Part shown: piece by piece, positions 34,770-46,923 of the stretch
Position numbering within the stretch: position 1 is the first letter of the stretch
How the letters are laid out: the number at the start of each line of letters is the position of its first letter
Origin: Pyrus communis
Taxonomy: Eukaryota; Streptophyta; Magnoliopsida; Rosales; Rosaceae
NCBI RefSeq assembly: GCF_963583255.1
Contig: NC_084817.1
Location: forward strand, 10,174,121 to 10,238,120
Reading direction: 5' to 3'
DNA: 64,000 nt
Program-made: the position numbers and the translations under genes
The notes under the pieces: generated by a model
What the model saw: the letters and a program-made list of their open reading frames with translations, nothing else
What the model was told of the DNA's origin: nothing
The model's database searches: none

Positions 34770-36096
34770 TTCACTTTTGAATGCAGAAATCAACTTTGAA
34801 CACCAAGGGAAACTTCAAACAAAACTCAGGGTCAAATTCAAACTTTTGGACCCTTTCTTCAACAGTCAACACTTGTGAGTTCATTCTCACTTATTTTCAA
34901 CTCCTTTTTCTTTCTTTTCCTTCTTTTTCCCAATTTTTTTTTTCTTTTTCTTTCATGCCCTATTCTTTTCTTTGGCACATAAATCATCCATCCCCCTAGA
35001 CTCCCACGAAAATCCTTCCCCCACACTTGTTTTTCTGCAAATTGTAGAACAAAAGGAATTCCCTCTAAGTCATGCTTTACTATACTTTAAGAACAAGGGT
35101 ATGGATAGTCCTATTCTAGGCTAGGTAAGGATAATGTGGTTAACAAAGAAAATTAGGCTAACTCAGGCTCAAAGGGGTTAACATACAATACATATGCAAA
35201 GGGTAAGGCTTTTTGGCTCTTGTTTTAACTAAACAACTTCATCTTGTTTTATGTTATGCACTCAATTTTATGCTTTGAATGAAATGGGCATGAGTTCTAG
35301 TATTTGGAACTATAGTGATGAAACGCATTCTAAGTAGCAACCAAGCAAAGAATAATGAGATCATGCAACGACTTAGAAAACAAGAAATCAAGATTAATAA
35401 CTCTCCAAATAAAGTTTAGGCTCAAGTCTCTCAGGGTTGTAGCATTAGTTTGAGTTCCTTCCTTCAAGCATGTTACAAAAACTGATTTTTTTTCCTTTGT
35501 GATTACATGTGAATTCGTAAATGTCAACTACAACTAAGCATAAACCAAAGAGTCTATCAAACTTCCATCCATGTTTGTAACTTTCTTTAATAGTCATGCG
35601 ATTAAAAACCAAATCCTCATCATTGTGTTGGAAGGTATCCTAAGACACAAACAAACATAAAAACAAAAAGGACTCTAAAAACAACTCTTTTTCGATTTTT
35701 TTTTTCAAATTTTCGGATTTTCTATTTAAGACACATACAAACACTTCAAAACACACTAAAAACACTTTAAAACAGTGAAAAACAACTTTAGAAATGATGG
35801 GTGATAAAATCCCACGAATTTGCATGAAAAACACTTTGTTTACCCCCCCCCCCCCCACACTTAAACCAAACATTGTCCTCAATGTTTTAAGCATAGACTC
35901 ACAAACAAACAACCAAATAACACAACTAACAAACACGATAAACATGGCAAAATAAAAGCAATAAAGAGTAGGGTTTAGGAACGCAAATCTGGTTATGGAG
36001 CCGGAGATTCCTCGGTCTTCTTTATTTGCATGCATGCATGGGTTGCCTCCCAAGAAGCGCTTGCTTTAACGTCTTCCAGCCGGACAATACCTCCTT

Positions 36097-37406
36097 TTAA
36101 GCTACCCTAGGTCCCATGGCATGGAATTGATCTTTGAATGGAAGGTGATACTTGAAATGATCCGGTAATGGTTTAAATTCTAGAGTGGGTGACTGAATCA
36201 TTAACAACATATTAGTATAAAACAAAATTGAAATTCGGGGAGGTGGCTTACCTGTGTGCTCCGACATGAACTCAAGAATAAACACCCCTTCGAAAGTTGT
36301 AGGACTAGAAAATTCAGCTAGATTTGGTGATTTGAGAGTTATGACTTGTCCCGTGTCATAAAATCCAATTTCTTTACGAATTGTTGTCTCAAGTATATCT
36401 CTTTGATGAATTCTAGACATTCCCCAGCCACATCTTGCTCTTGATTCTTTCGAAAGGATTCAAAGATGCCTTTCTCACCCTCTTCTTCCTTGGAGTGCAT
36501 GATCCTGCAAGGAATAGGGACATTTGGTGGAACGGGGTTAGAAATAATTAAATTTGGAACAACCTTACCTGAATTGGATGGCGTAGGAGCAATAGGTGCC
36601 TGCGGCAAAGGTGTTTCCACCCTTGCCGTGGGTTGGGTGTGTTCCTCTTCCTCAAATTGCAATCTTTCATCTTCCTTGTAATTTGATTTTGATGGTTTAG
36701 GGTCTATTCCAACATCCTTACTACTTCTCAAGATGATTTCCTTGGCAGTTTCAAATCCTCCCTTCGGATTTGCAATGGTTGAAATAGGGAGTTTGCCTTG
36801 GTCTTGAAATTGTCCTACGAACTCCGCTATCTGCCCAATTTGCTTTTCCAAGTGGTCCAACCTTTTGTCTTGATTTTGCATTGCTTTGTCTTGATTTTCT
36901 TGCCCCTGAGACAAATTGGTGAGTAACTTAATAACCGTATCATTATACAAAGACGTACCTGAATTTGTTTGGGCAGGTTGTGGTGGCTGCATAGGTGTTG
37001 TATAGAACTCCTCATATGGCTGCCAATATTCTCCTTGTTGAGCCTCCTTGACTTGATTTTGTGAGCCCTGCACCAAAGAAACTAAGTCATTAAGAATTTG
37101 ATTATAATCTATTGACGAACTTGAGTTTGGTTGGGCATATTGTATATGAGGTTGTGGCGGCTGCATAGGCGTTGAATAGAACTCCTTATATGGCTGCCAA
37201 TGTCCTTTGTGTTCAACTTGTTGAAATTCCCACCACATAGAGTTTGAATGATCACTCCAATCTCTTTGTGGAAATTGATTTGCATGATATTCTTGCTTAT
37301 AAAAAGCACCAAATGTAGGGACACTTTGCATTGTGGACCCTTCGGCATACTGTGATAACTGACAAGTAAGATTCGCTATTTGAGCCTGAAGATTAGCAAT
37401 TGCCAT
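36097..37406 (-). CDS. Gypsy gag-like polyprotein remnant
   Basis: A 355-residue minus-strand frame (36339-37406) starts MAIANLQAQIANLTCQL. It is rich in Gln, Pro and Tyr with imperfect repeats of a WQPYKEFYSTPMQPP unit at two places, then a HLEKQIGQIAEF segment typical of plant Athila-like gag C-termini, and a charged tail. A second, overlapping frame (36097-36420) continues to a LPFKDQFHAMGPR end. The match is to the C-terminal part of gag only. The capsid-like N-terminus and zinc knuckle are absent, and the protease does not follow. The start codon of the first frame may be a frame-internal Met. Such proteins package element RNA. This one is probably non-functional or works only with a helper element. 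Confidence 0.6.
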
Positions 37407-37504
37407 GTCTTGCTTCTCTAGTACCTGAAATCAAAGAAATAAAACTAAATTAAATATCAAAAGAAAAATAAACAAACAAACAGAGGGATTAGCAATTTTA
37501 CTAA

Positions 37505-37522
37505 TCCCCAGCAACGGCGCCA
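37505..37522 (-). other. tRNA-Asp primer binding site of the nested gypsy element
   Basis: Reverse complement TGGCGCCGTTGCTGGGGA, matching plant tRNA-Asp 3' ends with one mismatch, a few bases from the LTR end. Confidence 0.8.
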
Positions 37523-37527
37523 AAATT

Positions 37528-39333
37528 TGATGTGGAATATTATAACCCTCAAATTAAAACCCTATGATTGTAGTATATGAAAGTAGGGATCGTTTTAGGC
37601 CGGGGATTAGAAGGGATGCTAATCTACTCTAAACTGACTTAAAAACACAAAACAAAGCTTAAAAACACTTAACTAGACTTATATGACTCAAAACAAACTA
37701 AAAAGACTCAAAACAGCACAAAACAATCAAAAAGACTCAAACTAGACTCTAAAGGTGATTTGGACGAAAATTACTTTTAACTTGACTTTAAACACTTAAA
37801 AACACAACCTGGATAGATTCTAACTAATTTGACACAACAAAGTAAAGGGGGATTGGATTTTGGACGAAATTAAGGTAAAAACAAACAGATTATAAAGACT
37901 CTAAACAACTTGGACGAAATTAGGGAAAACTATGGGTGATAAGCTAGCTAGAGGGTCCTTCTCCACACATGATATATGCATATAAACCAATTTCCAGTTA
38001 TTATTCCTTTAGACTATGAATGACAACGCCCCAAGTTAGTTGCATCGCACAACTAACCATCAGATTTTCCTTATTTCATTGAATTAGAGGGAATACGCAT
38101 CTAAACCAAATTATCTTTCTCAAGTTCCCTATATGAAACGCATGATAGAGATACATATCAAAAGTCATTAAGTTTTGTGAAAATCATAAGCATTGTCAAG
38201 GCATTCATCACTATGAAACGCGTGAGACTCATACCAAGGATTTACTTAACGTGATTGTGACTAGCAACCTCCACTACTTGTGAATATAAGTGAATAACTA
38301 TTATGTGAAACCCCCTTATATTCTAGCATCAAATTCATGCATGCAAATTAAGTGTCGACCCCCAACCCACATACATAAACAAGTTTTAATAACTTAGATA
38401 AGCAAATCACATTCAAGCCTTAAGAAACAATAACTGGATGGAATCAATTCATATAAAACATATAATCATGGCTTCGAATTCACCTCTAACTAAAAAGAAA
38501 TTAGTTCCACATGTTCGTAAAACAAAGATAATTAAACTTAAACATTAAAAACAAAGATAGAATAAACCTAGAAACACTCCAGGTGGCTCCTCCTTCCTTC
38601 CTTGCTGCCAACAATGGGGATTTGTGTGAATTTAGGCTCTTGAGGTGTGGTGGATGGTGTGGTGTGAATTTGTGGTAGAGGGTGGTGGTTTTTGAGTGTT
38701 GTGGCATCATGTATTTATAGGATGAAGGGGAGGCACGAATTTGGGCTGAAAAGGAGAGTAATTAGGACTCCAAATCACCAAAGAACAAGGATACTTTCAA
38801 TTAGATTCCAAGGAGGACAAGGAATGGTCCTTGTGGCAGATTCTAGAATTTCTAAAAGGGTTACATGTGGCATAAACTTAATGCACGAAAATAGGGCTTC
38901 TAGAACTTGATATTTAGGTGATTTAATGTGAAAAGGAGTCCTTTTTGAAGTTGGAATTAAGTTAGGAAAAGATTAGGATAGAATAAGATAAGATAAGGTT
39001 GGATAAGGTTTGGATAAGATAAGGAAATTTGGATAAGGTTCCTTATTTCTTGCTCTTTCCTTATCTTCTTTGCATTTGGACTTCTTTCTCCAGATTTTTA
39101 GCCTTTCCTAGCCCTTCTTGACTTCAATTTCGTCCATCCTCTTTGCTCCATGGTTAAGCTATCCAATCCATGCCCAAAACTGCTCCATTTAGCTTCAAAA
39201 TGCCATTTCTTGCTCCTTTTGCCATTAGGACCTAAAAACATACGAAAATAGCTTAAAAGACTAAAATAAATAGTAATTAACTCAATAAATGAAAGGAAAC
39301 AACATAACTAAGTAGCATAAATATGCTTCTATC
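37528..39333 (-). repeat. 5' LTR of the nested gypsy element
   Basis: About 1.8 kb. The partner fragment is 34128-34769, and a diverged relative lies at 14880-16500. Confidence 0.8.
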
Positions 39334-40465
39334 TCCTGAATCCACGATCCAATCATTCTGGTAGTCAATCGACTCTAGACTTGTTGCTGTGAGAGCTGAC
39401 TTTTGCTTCTCCATAGCAACAAATGCTTCAGCGTCCCATTCTTCCTCTAGGGCTAGAAACGCAACGACGTCCCAATCATCTTCACTTTTCTTCTCTAAGT
39501 TGGCGACGTTACTTTTTGCAGGCCTTTTGAACCAGCAATCCTCCCTTATTTCCACAATTGTAGCATTTTCCCTCAAATCTTTTATTATTCTAGAACTGAC
39601 CACGGTTGCCGTGATATTTCGAAGCTCCCCCTGGTCGAGAACTCCCTCCTCCTTGATAACCTTTTTCCTTGTCACCATTTCTTTTAGATCCACCACCACC
39701 ACACTGCTTAAAGCTACCTTTACTTTTGGTGTAGAGCGATTCCTCCTCACCTTTTGACGAGACCCCTCCCATTTGCTTTGCCAAAGCTTCTTGATCGGCA
39801 AGCAAATTCTCAAACTCAACAAGTGATGGTTAGGTCGGCCATCATTGTACAGCGGCAACGAAGCCTCGATATTTGGATCTCAATCTATGGATAATTATTT
39901 TTTTTATCCTGGATTCTACAATGGCAACACTAGGATCTAATTCAGAAGTTTCATGACAAATAGACTTTACCTTGTGGAAATATTCAGCAATTGTCATGTC
40001 TCGTTGGGCCACCGATAACAACTTGTTCTCGAGAAGCTACAGTCTTGTAACGTTCCTCTTTGAAAAGAGTGTGGCGAAGGTGTCCCATGCTTCTTTTGGT
40101 ATCTTGGCCTTCCATATGTGCTCCAACATGTCATCTTCAACTGTGGTTTTTAAGGCAAACATGGCCTTACCTACCTGATCTTCCACTTCCTCAAAGCGCC
40201 GCTGATGTCTTCTTCTGACAGCGTAACTTCATTACCGCCGACAACATACCAAAGATCTTGGCCTTGTAGGTAAGACTCCATACACGTTGCCCAAGTGTTG
40301 TAACTTTTGTTGTTCAACTTTTTGATTCCTCCAACAACTTGAAGGTTTCCCATCGTGTCGGCAGAGCTTCGATAAGCCGAACAAGATTAACCAATAATCT
40401 TGCGAAGTACTAAACTTTTCACGATTCTCGAAAGCTTCACTAGAGAAGGTCATTGATCGTACCAC
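39334..40465 (-). pseudogene. Copia gag and protease start, interrupted
   Basis: The minus-strand frame 40171-40353 begins MGNLQVVGGIKKLNNKSYNTW, the usual start of plant copia gag (UBN2-type), with MESYLQGQDLWYVV. The frame 39277-39858 continues the C-terminal part with Gly-rich linker, a degenerate zinc-knuckle region ending in DCWFK, repeated EEEWDAEAFVA-like segments, and the protease start NDWIVDSG. There the gypsy LTR interrupts it. The middle (39860-40170) is frameshifted but recognisable. Confidence 0.8.
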
Positions 40466-40477
40466 TCTAATACCAAT

Positions 40478-41012
40478 TATTAGGGAACAACTTAGAGTGC
40501 ATAACTCTTAACACAAGTGTTGGAGAGACAACACAAGTAAACAAATTACTTGTATTACACACACAAAATATTACAACATACAAACTCTCAAAGACACTTT
40601 AGAAGCAATGACACTCAATGACTTTCTAGAGACACACTCTAGATCACTCACACTACTACAAGACTATTCTTGCTTCTCACTCTTACTTGATTGCCTACTT
40701 GCTTCTTGGCTACTTGATTGTTTGGTTACACACATACATACATATTTATAGTGAGGTTTGCCAACTTACTAAGTCGGTTAAGATGGCTCAAATTCATCCT
40801 AGCAATATTCTAGGCATTTCTACAATCAGCCCACCAACATGGGCTTTGCATGACAACCTCACAATTGTACAAATAGCTAGATCTTTCTAGCTAGTGATCC
40901 ACCATCATGCTTGCTAGAGCTTTCTAGCAAAATCCCATGTATAATTCATCTAGAACATCAAGACTTCATAATGGGCTGGACTTCAAGTTATGGGCTGGTT
41001 GTACTTTCAACA
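40478..41012 (-). repeat. 5' LTR of the copia element
   Basis: 535 bp, partner of 32370-32905. The first bases (TATTAGGG on the + strand) differ from TGTTGGGG in the partner. Confidence 0.9.
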
Positions 41013-41110
41013 TAATTTGATACCAAATTAAGTTGTTCATTACATGGTTTAGCCAAACTCCACATCTCTTTAGTGTAAAATATATTGTTGTACTAAATAA
41101 GCAAAACTTT
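41013..41110 (+). mobile_element. SINE, 3' part
   Basis: Continuation of the SINE begun at 32285, ending before the direct repeat CATATTGTC at 41111-41119. Confidence 0.85.
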
Positions 41111-41293
41111 CATATTGTCGCAGCCGCGTGGATATGTTCCTCTGGTCAATGGCAGAACCCAGCCATTGGAAGTTTTGCCCTGTCCTCACTCTTCTCAACC
41201 ACTCCCCTTTGAATCTTAGACCAAGTTTGTAGTTTAATTTATTTTAGATAATAACAAAATATAATTTGTATAAAACGAAGATAATAATCATAA
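41111..41293 (+). repeat. CRK-B flank, continuation after the insertion stack
   Basis: Matches the CRK-A flank near 1415-1575 and the CRK-C flank near 60514-60690 (GCCGCGTGGATATGTTC, CTCAACCACTCCCCTTTG). Confidence 0.75.
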
Positions 41294-41659
41294 TGTTGTA
41301 ATCTTTCAAACCATTCAATGTGTGGATGACCAACCCACTACAACTCTACATGTTTGTCCACCGATCCACTTGCTACCTCATCCTTCCATATAAAATCACA
41401 CACAAAAAACACAAAGCCTCACGGCTGAAAAGATAGAAAAGAAAGAAGAAGAGAGAGCCGCAACGTTCATAGCATAAAGAAGAAAAAGAGAGCAGAGAAT
41501 AGAGAGAGTTATCTTTGTAATCTTATTACTTCAGATTATAAATGAAAGCATCACTGCTGCTCCGAGGACGTACTTCAATTACACTGACTATAGAGGAACC
41601 TCGTAAATTTTGTGTCTTATTTATTTATTCCACTGCACACACCATCAATTTTTACAACA
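41294..41659 (+). mobile_element. LTR (366 bp) of another retroelement with adjoining primer site
   Basis: Starts TGTTGTAATC and ends TTTACAACA, so the LTR has TG...CA ends with a short inverted repeat TGTTGTAA. It is followed at 41660 by TGTTATCAGCACG, a primer-site phrase seen in rosaceous copia/TRIM elements as I recall them. It contains GA-rich transcribed-looking sequence. No second LTR was found, and the internal part decays within about 150 bp into a (TA)n run. Confidence 0.65.
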
Positions 41660-41803
41660 TGTTATCAGCACGCGAAGCTCTTGTGTTAGTGGAAAGTACA
41701 ACACCACAAATCATGTTCACCTTTGTTGCCTGGAACCTCACAAATAAGAAAATATTTTCATTTCATCTTAAACTCTTTGTACTACTGATTTTCTTTAAGA
41801 AAA

Positions 41804-41809
<6 letters not shown>

Positions 41810-41848
<39 letters not shown>
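41810..41848. repeat. (TA)n(TG)n microsatellite
   Basis: About 14 TA units followed by five TG units. Confidence 0.9.
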
Positions 41849-41899
41849 TGTATGACTATATATCATCCTTTACAGAAGCAAAATAGTAGAGACTCAAAA

Positions 41900-42920
41900 T
41901 TCACAGAGAATCTGACAGCCATGTAAACAGCCTTGGAACTCCAACTTCTAGACCTCGGATTGAAATACTTTATTCTTCAAAGTTGTTTGTCCGCCCAGCA
42001 CCTACAACATATCAAATTTTCAGAAAATTCCAACGGTGCGATCATTGCAGATGCCTGAAATACCAAACCCGTTTCCAATTTCCACAAAAAATTGGACAGG
42101 TACCTTATGAGTACCAAAACTCCATTTAGACACTCTTGACTCCAAAACTTATGGAAACCGTTTCAACTTTTTCGAAACTTACCCAAGGAGGAACACCAAT
42201 TGGAACTTAGTGCTACCCATCAAATTAAGGTACTGCCCATTTTATTTTCTTCACTCCCTTATCTAACTCCCTTATCAAATTAAGCCCTCTAAGAAACTTC
42301 TTCACTCCCTTATCCAACTCATCAGAAATCTTCTCCTGCAAATTAAGGTACAGCCCATTTTATTTTCTCATTCCCTTTTTAAGAAAATTATGTGCACATA
42401 AGAGCCTAAAGTTCAGCTCTCACATTGGTGAGTTAAATAGTGCAATGTACAAAAGGTGAGAGCTTAATCCAAAGCTATCATAACTAAAATACCAAAATAT
42501 CAAAACTCGAAAATCTCCACCTAACAAAACATCTAAAAACCATATTTTCAATGAGATTGAGTAGAATCATGACTGCAAGCAGATCTTGTGGGACTGCTAC
42601 AAAAAATAGAAACCAGTTGATTTTCGTAAGAAAATATAATCAGTTGATTTTCAGGCATACCTGTTCCATTGCAGGCAGTGTCAATAGTGCCACCATCTTG
42701 TTTCACACCCATTTAGCTTACAGCAGTTTCGAATCCTTCAAACGCAAAATGCCTTGCAACTTGATGAGTAATACAATTCAACGACGACATTCAAATTTTA
42801 TTTTTCCAAAGAAAAAAAAAGATAAACTGGTCCACATAAATCTTTTAGCTTGAAAAACCACACCCACAAACCAACCCAATTCAAATGGTGAATTTGTTAT
42901 AAATGAATCCTCGATCACAT
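41900..42920. other. AT-rich DNA without a recognised gene
   Basis: Contains a direct duplication of a CCCATTTTATTTTCTTCACTCCC-like phrase (near 42235 and 42350, in part). No kinase exons that should follow the fragment at 42923 were found. Confidence 0.5.
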
Positions 42921-42922
42921 AC

Positions 42923-43136
42923 CAGCTTAACAGCCACCTCCTCCCCACTGTGTACATTTACACCTAACACCAGAAGAGCAATTTCATTACAAAACACATT
43001 AAATTAACACAATGAATAATTTTCTAAGGAAAAAAGGATATCAAGCACTGATTACCATACCTAAATAGAGTTCTTCGAAAGACCCATTCCCAATGTTCCT
43101 CCCCAGCTTAAACTTCCCAGCAATCACATGCTCCAC
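42923..43136 (-). pseudogene. Casein kinase I-like gene fragment (first two exons)
   Basis: On the minus strand, 43136-43061 reads EHVIAGKFKLGRNIGNGSF, then EELYLG, and a GTATGG donor. After a 97-bp intron, 42963-42923 reads VNVHSGEEVAVKL with a GTATGTG donor. This is the start of plant casein kinase I-like proteins, up to the ATP-binding Lys. Three defects are visible. The start codon position is GTG, not ATG. The Gly-rich loop has Glu instead of the last Gly (GNGSFE for GxGxFG). None of the remaining exons is found downstream. Upstream sequence to 43740 may be its former 5' region or another fragment. It should not encode a working kinase. Confidence 0.8.
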
Positions 43137-43229
43137 GATGCAACAATGTCCAGCACGATTCGACCCACAGACTCAAACTGGCTTTATTTCACAGCAATTT
43201 GTGCAAAATTCTTCCTTCCCAATCAAATC

Positions 43230-43740
43230 CAGCTGCACGGCATGCTCAACCGGCGAAAATATGCATATCCCCTTCTGATTCGTCCACTTTGAAATCTGCA
43301 ACCTATAAGTATAACACATTATTACGAAAGCAGAGGAATTTCCAATTACTTATGATACAAATACATTAACTAACAAAAATCCTAATTCCCTCTTTCACTC
43401 ACTTTCTTTAACTAAAATTTAATTACGTTGTTGATGCTTCTTTCAATTTTCTTTCATTTTCTGAGCAACCAAACAGGGGATAACACAAATTGCAAGGTAA
43501 GAAAGAAAGATGGAAACCTGGAGGGCTTGGGAGAAGCGTTTCCACTTTCAGAGGTCGTGAATGATGTGCTGAAGCTTGGTGACTCGGACTTTGTTGCCAT
43601 TGGAGTTGGGGGAGAAGAACCAGAGAAATGAATATAAAGGGGGGCTTTTGGAGGAATGGGGAGAAGAAGAGAAGCATCTGAGACAGAGAAGCGAGCTTCC
43701 CTCGTGTCTTTCTTGGTACAGATACTGTGCTTAATTAGCA
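43230..43740 (-). other. Exon-like sequence of unknown identity upstream of the kinase fragment
   Basis: A minus-strand frame (43454-43744) includes MATKSESPSFSTSFTTSES and runs to a possible donor. After a gap, 43300-43180 reads WTNQKGICIFSPVEHAVQL before a stop. I recognise neither. They could be a captured or decayed gene. Confidence 0.3.
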
Positions 43741-46700
43741 TCACACGTCATGATATTAAAGTTCTAATCATGTTAGACCTATGCCATGTGGCATATGCAT
43801 TCAACTCAAGATCTTAACATTACAGGCCAAATTAATTGATATTATCAAGAAGTTGAGACTTAACAAAGTAGTAAGGCAGCAGTTGCAAAATTCACAGTCA
43901 AAAGCTTTCACTTTGTTTTGATCTGCAAAATACCAAAAAGACATTCACGATCGAGGAAAGAAAACACATTTCATTAAAGAATGCACTTCAATCATTATCA
44001 AATTGTCAACCGAGTGAAACGTATAAAACTATACACATTTACATAGCCAAACTGTAAACTTTTTATCAACAAAAAAAGACAGCAATTTACCTAACAATAA
44101 ACATAAAATTACATATTCAAATTGATTCGACAGTTTTTAAAGATTGAAAAACTGAACCAACAAACATTTGTTTGAATATCAAACTCATTGTCATCTGAAT
44201 TCACTTGTATACATAAGCTACCAACGCAATTACTCTGCTACCACATGTGCTAAGCTATTAATAGCAGAGAAAAAAAAATTTACAGAACAAACTCGCAACC
44301 AAAATGAGTTAAGATCTGAAATAAGAGCCTAACGATCAAACCATCCGATAAGAAACGATGAATTAAAGCAATTTTCTATCAAACAACTAAAGGCCTTGGA
44401 AGATGGCCTTACTTGGGGAAGTAGGGGGCGAGCAACCTATAGGAACTAAGACATTACTGGTTTTTCTTTTGCATGTAGTTCCAAAGGAACAGACTCGATA
44501 GAATCTTATACAACAGTCCTACAAATTATATTGTGGGACATCTAATATATCAACCATTTTTGACTTTCTAGCTGCCTTATTACATGAGCCAGCAAGCCAG
44601 CCTATTCCCCATGTCTTTACATGGATCATCCCAGAAGCATGTTCTTTTATTCACCTGCCCTCAATATATTACAAACTCTTCCATCTTTTTACATGACACT
44701 CTCCTGCCTCACTCTTATACTTGCATATGTCATACACAATATGTGCATGCTCACAGCCAACAAAAAAAAGAAAGCGTCATGACAGTATGAACTAAAGAAA
44801 AATATAATAATAAGTGATAAAATTAGGCAAATTGAATGTTGTATGGACAATTGTAAAAATCTTTTGCTGAAATAGGAAAATCAACACTACCAACATGAAT
44901 TTTGACACGAAAAATATCTCATATGCCCTGCCTTAATCACAATTAAGGGAACATTAAGCATCTTAATTAGTTTACAAAATTAATAGCAAAAATCACATTT
45001 CAGCAGCAATTAATAGCAGGAATCAAAGTTTAGTGGCAGGGACCAAAAGAATCCCAGTAAAAATGAAACAATTCCAAAAAAATAGAAAGAACTCAAGAAA
45101 ATTCACCAAAAAAAAAAAATACTGGAGAAACAATTTCAAACAAATCTTTAAAAAGCAACTGCACCCGTTGCTCACTGTCTCTCTCCCCAATTCCCACTTT
45201 TCCCTACATCTATCTCTTTCTATCAGCTTGCAATCATGTAAACTTGTACCATGGAAAATGTGAGACAATGAATCAAAGAAAAACATTTGGAAAGCGTTAG
45301 CACTTCAATAATTCAAGGAACTTTGCTAAAATTCCATGATACAGTCATTAATCTGCCGATGCACCAAGAATGTTGAATACTTATAATTCTCTAATGTGAT
45401 GTCTGGATGAGGGATTTTAAAGTACAGAGGGATTTTAGATTCGGTTGTTAAAAATGTACAACAAAAACATTAGACTAAAAATCTATGAAGCTACTATTAG
45501 AACACCACTAAAAAACACTAAACAAAGGTGTCTTGTACTGAAAGCTCTTTCAAATGTACTGGATCTAGTCCTTTCAAGCCTCTATCTAAATTTTCTAGTG
45601 TATTCCAAAAATATTTTAGCATAAATTATATAGCACTTCAAAATTTAAATTCCCTGGTCCAAACACACCATAGAGAACCAAAGATAAAGTCACGGACAAA
45701 TTAGTATTGACATTAAAGAGCATTCAACTATTCATAAGATAAGTTTATGCAAACAATCAAATGCAAATAATTTTTTTGGGGTGATTAATTGTGGCAAAGA
45801 GATCATGTATAGATGGCAGAAAATGACACAGAAATAGGAATCCCAACCCAAATATCATCACAGAAGCAAAACCTCCCCTGTTTCAACTGTTAAACGAAGA
45901 TCACAAAAGAACATGGAAGGGACCTAAGCTTGTCTTTCCATGGGCATCGCCACGACCCTCTAATGAACTCGAATAAGTCACGTCATGCAACATGTATTCA
46001 GTCCATAGCCCATACAACAAAATTCCACATAAAATTAGTTCCCAAGGGGGCATACACAAATCTACCAATAAAATCAAACTCATATCTAATGTTTATGCTG
46101 GTGTGATTGGGAAACTACTGATATAGGGTGAACCTGGTGTAGGTTCAAAACAAACAACAACCATGTTTGAAAAATGGGAGTAAACTATTAACTTCTGACC
46201 TATTATCTTTTTCCATTGCTATGTGCAGTTAAACATCTGCAAGAACGTTTTTCGTTGGTGGAACCTGTTTTCGAAGAGAATGGAAGTTCTTCCAAAGTCA
46301 GATTCTAGTTTTTAATCCTGTAATGATTTCAATCACTAGGCAAAGCTGATTTTCTAATACGTGATGGATTTGTTATTTCTCTCCTGAGTCATGTTTTCTA
46401 ATTATTTTCTTCTAAAGTTTTGGCTGATCATCAAAGTTGCAACGACATTCAACCTTTGGGACTTATGTAAACTTGGGGCCAAAAAAAAAAAAAAAAAAAA
46501 TTCAATATACCATGGCTTGTCATTTTTCAACCTATCCAATTCAAAGTAGCAAATCTCTAATTCAACATATCCAATTCATATCAGCACATATCCAAATTCC
46601 AATTCAATAAACCACATATCCAAATCAATGCAAACTAAATACCTAATATTCAATCACATATCCAATTCAAACAACATGGCTAATATTCAAGAACATGTCT

Positions 46701-46923
46701 AATCTTTAAGCACATTTACAAAACAAATTTAGAACACCATAAAATCCTCCTAGTAGCAGAACATAAACATCAAAATCCAATAGAAAGACAAAGCAACATA
46801 CCAGTTCTCTATCTTGTATGCTATTTTCAATGGATCTTCCTAACTCGTCCCAAAAAACCATGCATATAGTTCACTTGCAAGCATCATCCCACAACCAAAA
46901 ATTAGACAAAACCAAGGAATACA
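43741..46923. other. Long AT-rich region with no supported gene
   Basis: No frame stands out in either strand. An A-run of about 20 at 46481-46500 follows a stretch that reads like a 3' UTR, so a retroposed sequence is possible. AAATTC/CATATCC-rich simple sequence fills 46500-46700. Confidence 0.45.

Larger units (their letters stand above)
34128..39333 (-). mobile_element. Nested Ty3/gypsy element, non-autonomous, tRNA-Asp primed
   Basis: Reads leftward inside the copia element. The 5' LTR is 37528-39333 (TGAT...ATCA ends on the minus strand, first base apparently changed). The primer site next to it is complementary to tRNA-Asp (reverse of 37505-37522, TGGCGCCGTTGCTGGGGA), as in Athila/Tat-type elements. 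A gag-like frame follows, then the GGGAGGCAACCCATGCATGC phrase (reverse, near 36030-36050) common downstream of pol in such elements, and a G-run (C-run at 35845-35858 on the + strand). No pol domain is present. The 3' LTR (34128-34769) is cut at both ends. Confidence 0.88.
32370..41012 (-). mobile_element. Ty1/copia element, internally deleted, hosting a nested gypsy element
   Basis: Two LTRs in the same orientation (32370-32905 and 40478-41012) bound the element. It reads leftward: tRNA-Met-like primer site (reverse of about 40465-40477), gag, protease start, a nested gypsy insertion, integrase, linker, polypurine tract (reverse of 32906-32920), 3' LTR. Flanking pentamers GAATT and TAATT differ by one base and fit a mutated target duplication. 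Reverse transcriptase and RNase H are missing altogether. It sits inside a SINE. Confidence 0.92.

Noticed and set aside
41542..41886. 114-residue + strand frame
   Set aside because: Covers an LTR end, primer site and a (TA)n run. The C-terminal YIYIYI string is the microsatellite.
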